Assembly (NCBI GenBank): GCA_902531455.1
Contig: CACAEM010000014.1
Coordinates: forward strand, 1 to 13,313
Direction: 5' to 3'
DNA: 13,313 nt
Source of the DNA: an uncultured Pelagibacteraceae bacterium
Lineage (GTDB): Bacteria > Pseudomonadota > Alphaproteobacteria > Pelagibacterales > Pelagibacteraceae
The translations under genes and the position numbers were made by a program. Below, piece by piece: positions 8,992 to 13,313 of the stretch. Each line of letters begins with the position of its first letter. Position 1 is the first letter of the stretch. The notes under the pieces are model-generated. The model was not told where the DNA came from. It was given only the letters and a program-made list of their open reading frames with translations, and searched no databases.

Positions 8992-10200
8992 TTACTGCTG
9001 TTTTTGCCTTTTTTTTGAAATAAGCTGAGTTAGAGAATCTACCATTAAGTCTGAGGCTTTAAATATTTCATTTGCTTTAAACTCATGAGACATGTTTTTT
9101 TCGTCATTTGTCTTATCTTCTATTATTATTCCTTTATCTGGCAAATTATCCTTTATATATATTAAAATTAACCATTCATCGTCCGTTGACTCGTCCCATT
9201 TAATAAATATTTCTCCTGTCTCAAACCTTTTATCAATACATCTAAATATAGACATGTGTCTTGTAATATATCTTTTATTCAACTGAAAAACTAAACTATT
9301 GGCGCTTCTATAAAAACTTTCTAAAGCAAACTCAATTTTTTGTCTTGCTAAATTATACTCTCTCTCTTTTTGAAGGAGTGCCAATCTATCATCAGCTTCA
9401 TCTGTCTTAACACCAAGAGCTTCAACTCTAACTCTAATTTTTTGGTCTCTTATAAGTCTATATTTATTTTTTAAATTCTCTATTCTTTGTTGTAATTCTC
9501 CATAGTCCTCTCTTTTTTCTCTTAAAGAGATCTTTTCAAGTTTTTCTATTTCTTTTACTTCTCTAATTCTAAATCTTTCGATTTGTTTTTGTATTCTTAG
9601 TTCTTGTAAAAATTTTTTTTGTCGTTCTGATTGTTCTTTTCTTAAAAGTGCTTGTTCTCTTCTCAAAAATAATTTTAGATCTTTGGATCTTAATTTTTCT
9701 ATTCTTTCTTCATCCCTTAGTTGCTGCTCTTTTAATTTGAATTGTCTTTCCTCTTGTAAGATTTTTTCTTTTTTTATTTTTTCATTTTCTTTATCTTTTT
9801 TTTCTATTTCTATTAATTTTAATCTTCTTTTTTCGTCTTTTCTTTGTGATTTAAATTCATTTATTTTTCCATCTATAGAGTTAAAAAATTTAGAGATACC
9901 CCTATCAATTGCGAAAATGTCAAATTTTACATTAACATTTAATTTTGATTTTAATTTTTCTTCTACTCTTACTGATTTAGTAATTAAATTATTTTTTATT
10001 TTTTTTTTAAGAACTAACTTTTTATTAATATTTTTTTTATTTTTTGACTTAGGAATTTTCTTTTTCTTCTTTACCTTTTTCTTAATATTTGAGGAAAATT
10101 TACTGGCTTTCTTTATCTTTTTTATTTTTTTTTTATTTTTTAAGGGAAATTTGCTAATTTTTTTTTTCTTATTACCCTTCTTTTTTTTATTTTTTTTCAT
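8992..10200 (-). CDS. Lysine-rich coiled-coil protein of unknown function
   Basis: The 402-residue protein has three zones. Residues 1-70 are almost a lysine polymer (38 lysines by my count, mixed with N, I and S), certainly disordered and resembling histone-H1-like or nucleic-acid-binding tails. Residues about 110-290 are a continuous charged helix rich in K, E, R, Q and L, a long predicted coiled coil. Residues about 291-395 look globular and properly folded (FYRSANSLVFQLNKRYITRH, FIKWDESTDDEWLILIYIKD), which argues the frame is real despite the low complexity of its first part. No signal peptide or membrane helix is seen. It starts 31 bases after cfa on the same strand and ends 8 bases from the convergent regulator. 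I do not recognise the family. A nucleoid- or RNA-associated scaffold is possible, as inference only. Confidence 0.75.
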   Translation of the reverse strand: MKKNKKKKGNKKKKISKFPLKNKKKIKKIKKASKFSSNIKKKVKKKKKIPKSKNKKNINKKLVLKKKIKNNLITKSVRVEEKLKSKLNVNVKFDIFAIDRGISKFFNSIDGKINEFKSQRKDEKRRLKLIEIEKKDKENEKIKKEKILQEERQFKLKEQQLRDEERIEKLRSKDLKLFLRREQALLRKEQSERQKKFLQELRIQKQIERFRIREVKEIEKLEKISLREKREDYGELQQRIENLKNKYRLIRDQKIRVRVEALGVKTDEADDRLALLQKEREYNLARQKIEFALESFYRSANSLVFQLNKRYITRHMSIFRCIDKRFETGEIFIKWDESTDDEWLILIYIKDNLPDKGIIIEDKTNDEKNMSHEFKANEIFKASDLMVDSLTQLISKKRQKQQ

Positions 10201-10229
10201 TATTACTGTTTAATTATTTATCAGTAATA
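10201..10229. repeat. Inverted repeat between cfa and the coiled-coil gene
   Basis: Eight-base perfect arms, tattactg (10201-10208) and cagtaata (10222-10229), flank a 13-base AT-rich loop. In the minus-strand transcript the second arm directly touches the ATG of the coiled-coil gene, and no T tract follows. It is therefore not a standard terminator; it could be an operator, a weak translational hairpin, or chance in AT-rich DNA. Confidence 0.4.
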
Positions 10230-10231
10230 TT

Positions 10232-11419
10232 TTAATAAATATAGTCCCGAGTATTAGGGACAGAAATGTTATCCTTAGATAACTGAAATTGAAATACAAC
10301 CTGGTCGCCCCATTTAAATGCCATTTCGCAACTAGCTAGGTAAAATTCCCACATTCTAAAAAATTTTTCATCAAACATCCCTAAAACAGTGTCTTTTTTT
10401 GATAAAAATCTTTCTTTCCAATTTCTAAGTGTATGTGCGTAGTGCATTCTTAGAACCTCAATGTCAGACACAATCAGACCTGAGTTTTCAATTGGTTTAG
10501 CAACTTCACTTAAACTTGGTGTATAACCGCCTGGAAAAATATATTTTGTAATCCATGGTTGTGGGTCTCTTGGGGGCATTGATGAACCAATAGTATGAAT
10601 TAAAGCAATTCCTTTTTCATTCAAAAGTTTAAAAACAGTATTAAAATATGTTTTATAAAATTTTCTCCCTACATGCTCAAACATTCCAACACTTACTATT
10701 CTGTCAAACTTTTCATTTAGTTGCCTATAATCAATAAGTTTAAAATCTACTTGATTAGACAAATTCATCTCTTTTGCCTTATTCTTACTATACTCAAATT
10801 GATTTTCTGACAGTGTTATGCCTGTGACACTTGCTTTTGTCTCCTTGGCAATTGCTAATGCTAATGTGCCCCATCCTGAACCAATATCTAAAACTTTTTG
10901 ATTAGGCTGAATATTTAATTTTTTTATAATATGATGGATTTTATTATTTTGAGCTTGCTCTAATGTATCATTATCATTTTTAAAATAAGCACAAGAATAT
11001 TGTCTGTTCTCATCTAAAAATAAATCATAAAGTTTTTCAGATATATCATAATGATGGGCTACGTTTTCTTTTGATTTTACGATTTTGTTAAAATTTGTAA
11101 GATATCTAAAAGTTCCTTTTATTTTTTTTATTACCGAGCCATAAAAGTTTATATCTCCCCTGCCTATATTTTTGAAAGCTAAGTCTAAAAATTCTGTAAG
11201 CGTTCCATTCTGTATTACTAGTGATCCATCCATATAAGCTTCTCCAAAATATAGATCTGGGTTTATTAATAATTTTTGCATTAATTTTTGATCTAGTAAT
11301 TTAATTATTATTGGTTTTTCTTTTTTCGGATTTCCAATTACATATTTTTTTAAATTGGAGTCTACTAGTTCAAAACCGTCTTCCTTAAACAAATCATTTA
11401 AAAAACTTATTAAACTCAT
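10232..11419 (-). CDS. cfa: Cyclopropane-fatty-acyl-phospholipid synthase
   Basis: This SAM-dependent enzyme adds a methylene bridge to unsaturated acyl chains of membrane phospholipids, stabilising membranes under stress. Over 395 residues it shows the N-terminal domain (FGEAYMDGSL, 58-67), the substrate-site motif AHHYD (121-125), LYDLFLDENRQYSCAYF (130-146, with Cys143), the SAM-binding loop VLDIGSGWG (176-184), GMFEHVG (245-251) and KYIFPGGYTPS (292-302). All are typical of CfaA-type enzymes. ATG at 11419 lies one base after the stop of the aldolase gene, so the two are almost certainly translated from one transcript. Related methyltransferases that make methyl-branched lipids share these motifs, so the exact product is not certain. 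Confidence 0.92.
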   Translation of the reverse strand: MSLISFLNDLFKEDGFELVDSNLKKYVIGNPKKEKPIIIKLLDQKLMQKLLINPDLYFGEAYMDGSLVIQNGTLTEFLDLAFKNIGRGDINFYGSVIKKIKGTFRYLTNFNKIVKSKENVAHHYDISEKLYDLFLDENRQYSCAYFKNDNDTLEQAQNNKIHHIIKKLNIQPNQKVLDIGSGWGTLALAIAKETKASVTGITLSENQFEYSKNKAKEMNLSNQVDFKLIDYRQLNEKFDRIVSVGMFEHVGRKFYKTYFNTVFKLLNEKGIALIHTIGSSMPPRDPQPWITKYIFPGGYTPSLSEVAKPIENSGLIVSDIEVLRMHYAHTLRNWKERFLSKKDTVLGMFDEKFFRMWEFYLASCEMAFKWGDQVVFQFQLSKDNISVPNTRDYIY

Positions 11420-11420
11420 T

Positions 11421-12305
11421 TTATGCTGCTTTTAAATTTGCTATTTCAAATTCTAAATTTCCTAAACTTGTTAATATCTCTTTTTTTTGATTTGTATCTA
11501 AAAGCTTTAAAGGTGGTAATAGATTTTCAAATATTTTATTTTTTTCTGACATAACTGTGTGCAAACCAGATATTAAATTATATTTTTCAAAACATCCTCT
11601 TACATCACATAATTTTTTATTTGAAGATAAATCTGAATTATTTTTAAAGCCATCGTAAACTTGTCTAGCCAAAGTTCCAGTGATATTTGTAGTTGCTGTA
11701 ATTATTCCATCACACCCTAGTTCTAAACCTTTTAATAATTTTGATTCAGAACCAGGAAATATAGAAAAATTTTTAATCTTTAAAGTCTCAAATAAATTAT
11801 AAGAACTATCCTTTATACCAACAATTTGATCTGGGAATTTTTTAACTAGGCTTTGAATACATTCCGGACTAAACTTATAACCTGAAAGTTTTTCAAAATT
11901 ATATAAAATAATTTTACAATCATTAACTTCTTCAATTATTTTTGAATAAAAATTTATAACATCACTGTCATCATATTTATAATATGCAGGTGGCATTATA
12001 AGAAATGTATTAAAATTCATAGACTTAGAAATTTTTATTAAATTAATGTTATCTGCAAGTGAATTTAAGCCTGTTCCTATTATAAATTTATCTTTATATT
12101 TACTATTTGGTAACTGATTAATTAGTTGTATTTTTTCGCTCAGAGAAATTAATTGTGACTGTCCTGTACTACCAAAAAAAACTACACCATGACAACCCAT
12201 GTCTATAACATTTTCTGCATGCTTAATCGTATTAACTATATCGAGAGAAAGGTCATTTTTTAATATTGATAAAGAAGCAGCAAATATACCTTTTAATTCA
12301 ATCAT
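11421..12305 (-). CDS. DapA/NAL-superfamily aldolase (class I, Schiff base)
   Basis: The 294-residue protein is a full-length TIM-barrel lyase of the dihydrodipicolinate synthase / N-acetylneuraminate lyase superfamily. It has the pyruvate-binding GSTGQ (45-49), the catalytic tyrosine in LYNFEKLSG (Tyr135), the Schiff-base lysine in IVGIKDSS (Lys165) and the GCDGIITATTNI strand (197-208). True DapA has a YNVPxRT segment at the tyrosine; here it is YNFEKLSG. The substrate is therefore probably not aspartate semialdehyde, and the family includes sugar-acid and keto-acid aldolases and dehydratases. It is followed after one base by cfa. The start MIELKGIFAA fits the family. The 54-bp upstream gap is AT-only in character, with no clear promoter or ribosome site. 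Confidence 0.85.
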   Translation of the reverse strand: MIELKGIFAASLSILKNDLSLDIVNTIKHAENVIDMGCHGVVFFGSTGQSQLISLSEKIQLINQLPNSKYKDKFIIGTGLNSLADNINLIKISKSMNFNTFLIMPPAYYKYDDSDVINFYSKIIEEVNDCKIILYNFEKLSGYKFSPECIQSLVKKFPDQIVGIKDSSYNLFETLKIKNFSIFPGSESKLLKGLELGCDGIITATTNITGTLARQVYDGFKNNSDLSSNKKLCDVRGCFEKYNLISGLHTVMSEKNKIFENLLPPLKLLDTNQKKEILTSLGNLEFEIANLKAA

Positions 12306-12359
12306 TACATAAAATTAATATAAAATAAAATTTAGTAAAGTATTAATATCCCTTTAGAT

Positions 12360-12866
12360 TTATATACTCTTGATTACTATATCTTTTGCTTCATTGACAA
12401 TTGAAGCAAGTCTATTTAACTCTGGGCTGACATCAGGATGAATTTTTTTCATAATTTTTTTATATGAGTTTAAAATTTGACTTTTTGAATATTTTTTTTT
12501 GGGATCTAAATTTAAAATTTTATATGCTTCATCTAAATTCATATTTTGTTGAGTATTTGTCTGATTAAAATTATTAAAATTAAATCTTCCAGAGTTTCTA
12601 AGAACTCTGAACAAACCCCAAAGTCTTAGTAATTGGAAAAGTGAAATTCCTGCTTTAGTTTTTATTAGCGGCAAAATAGCTAAAACAAATGGTAATGAAA
12701 AAATATATCTACCAGCGTACACCATTAAAAAAGCTAACAAAATTGAAGATAAAATTATGATTAACCTTATTATTTTTGAAATTTTCTTCGCAGAGGTTCT
12801 GGCAAACCACGTTAGAAGGACATAAACTATTATAAAAATTATAACTGTTATTAAAAAAATATTCAT
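12360..12866 (-). CDS. Membrane-anchored J-domain protein (Pam18/DjlC-like layout)
   Basis: The 168-residue protein has hydrophobic helices at about 2-20 and 34-68 (the latter possibly two short helices), a linker rich in N, Q and F (94-109), and a C-terminal J-like domain. The J domain reads LDEAYKILNLDP at its start and has the HPD tripeptide at 143-145 in KKIMKKIHPDVS. The layout, membrane segments first and a short J domain last, resembles Tim14/Pam18-type proteins, which recruit Hsp70 to a membrane. ATG at 12866 begins directly with the first helix. It is divergent from oligopeptidase B with only 18 bases between the starts. The aldolase gene lies 54 bases downstream on the same strand. 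Partner chaperone and substrate are unknown. Confidence 0.85.
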   Translation of the reverse strand: MNIFLITVIIFIIVYVLLTWFARTSAKKISKIIRLIIILSSILLAFLMVYAGRYIFSLPFVLAILPLIKTKAGISLFQLLRLWGLFRVLRNSGRFNFNNFNQTNTQQNMNLDEAYKILNLDPKKKYSKSQILNSYKKIMKKIHPDVSPELNRLASIVNEAKDIVIKSI

Positions 12867-12884
12867 ATATTAATAATTTTTTAA

Positions 12885-13313
12885 ATGAAAATACCACAAC
12901 TTGAAAAGAAACCTGAAATAAAATCTTGTCACAACACAACTTGGGAGGATAACTATAGTTGGATTCATCAATCAAATATACTTGATGTTTTAAAAGATAG
13001 CTCAAAATTATTACCAGAAGTTAGAAAGTATTTAGAAAAAGAGAATGATTATTTTGAATATCAAATGAATGATACCAAGGAAATTAGAAAAAAAATTTTT
13101 AATGAAATTAAAGGAAGAATTAAATTAGACGATGAGTCTTTACCCTTCAAAGATAAAAATTTCGAATATTGGACCAAAACCACAACAAAAGGTAACTACT
13201 CGATAAAATTAAGAAGAAAAATTGGAGAAAAAAAAGTTGAAGAAATATGGAATGGAGATCTTGAAAAAGAAAAACTAAATACAGAGTATTTTGGTTTAGG
13301 AGATCTTGAAGTA
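12885..13313 (+). CDS. ptrB: Oligopeptidase B (protease II), N-terminal part
   Basis: The frame is open for 143 codons to the window edge, so the gene is partial. The visible part matches the N-terminal region of S9A peptidases: an early DNYSWIHQSN (22-31, the family's DDYAWLRD-like motif), YLEKENDYFEYQMNDTKEIRKKIFNEIKGRIKLDDESLPFKDKNFEYW (49-96) and YFGLGDLEV (135-143). These are features of oligopeptidase B, which cleaves small peptides after basic residues in the cytosol. The catalytic Ser-Asp-His lie beyond the window and cannot be checked. An in-frame TAA at 12882-12884 touches the ATG, so the start is fixed. No Shine-Dalgarno is visible. Confidence 0.88.
   Translation, partial: MKIPQLEKKPEIKSCHNTTWEDNYSWIHQSNILDVLKDSSKLLPEVRKYLEKENDYFEYQMNDTKEIRKKIFNEIKGRIKLDDESLPFKDKNFEYWTKTTTKGNYSIKLRRKIGEKKVEEIWNGDLEKEKLNTEYFGLGDLEV

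Noticed and set aside
9683..10213. Long plus-strand frame of 176 residues opposite the lysine-rich gene
   Set aside because: Its phenylalanine/isoleucine-rich translation is simply the complement of lysine codons; the minus-strand frame has a plausible folded C-terminal domain and continues far beyond it.
12313..12347. Inverted ATTAATA/TATTAAT pair upstream of the aldolase gene
   Set aside because: The arms are short, nearly palindromic AT-only words expected by chance at this composition.
12709..13005. Minus-strand frame of 98 residues across the J-domain gene and ptrB starts
   Set aside because: It overlaps two genes with recognisable domains and its sequence has no coherent features.

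Overview
The window is a very AT-rich, extremely compact bacterial chromosome segment. Gene spacing is a few bases, convergent genes overlap at their stops, and no mobile elements, RNA genes or CRISPR arrays are visible. Lysine/asparagine/isoleucine-heavy proteins, tiny intergenic spaces and alphaproteobacterial-type protein sequences suggest a streamlined marine alphaproteobacterium of the SAR11 (Pelagibacterales) type. That assignment is inferred from composition and gene style, not from a database match.

Layout, left to right. (1) Positions 10-3585, plus strand: the chaperonin gene groEL with a textbook intrinsic terminator, then typA/bipA, a translational GTPase. (2) 3582-4229, minus: a YczE/YitT-like multi-pass membrane protein whose stop codon overlaps that of typA. 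(3) 4269-5677, plus: a two-gene unit of an exported DUF6134-like protein and a glycine-zipper/TerB/J-domain co-chaperone, joined by a one-base stop/start overlap. (4) 5666-7448, minus: an apparent aceA (isocitrate lyase) operon. It is preceded by a 53-residue micro-ORF and followed by a small membrane protein. (5) 7559-8983, plus: divergent from aceA, a RamB/PrpR-type (ScfR family) regulator. The gap between the two holds a set of TTTACAA repeats spaced 9 bp apart that look like operators. (6) 8992-12866, minus: a J-domain membrane protein, a DapA/NAL-family aldolase, cyclopropane-fatty-acid synthase, and a lysine-rich coiled-coil protein of unknown function. (7) 12885-13313, plus: the start of oligopeptidase B, running off the window.

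Functional reading. GroEL, TypA and two different J-domain proteins form a protein-folding and stress theme. The aceA block looks like a self-contained carbon switch: a short-chain acyl-CoA-type regulator divergent from the glyoxylate-shunt enzyme, with shared operator-like repeats and a micro-ORF in first position of the aceA transcript. This block (about 7240-7600) and the lysine-rich coiled-coil protein are the parts most worth a second look; the other genes are recognisable housekeeping or family-level assignments.
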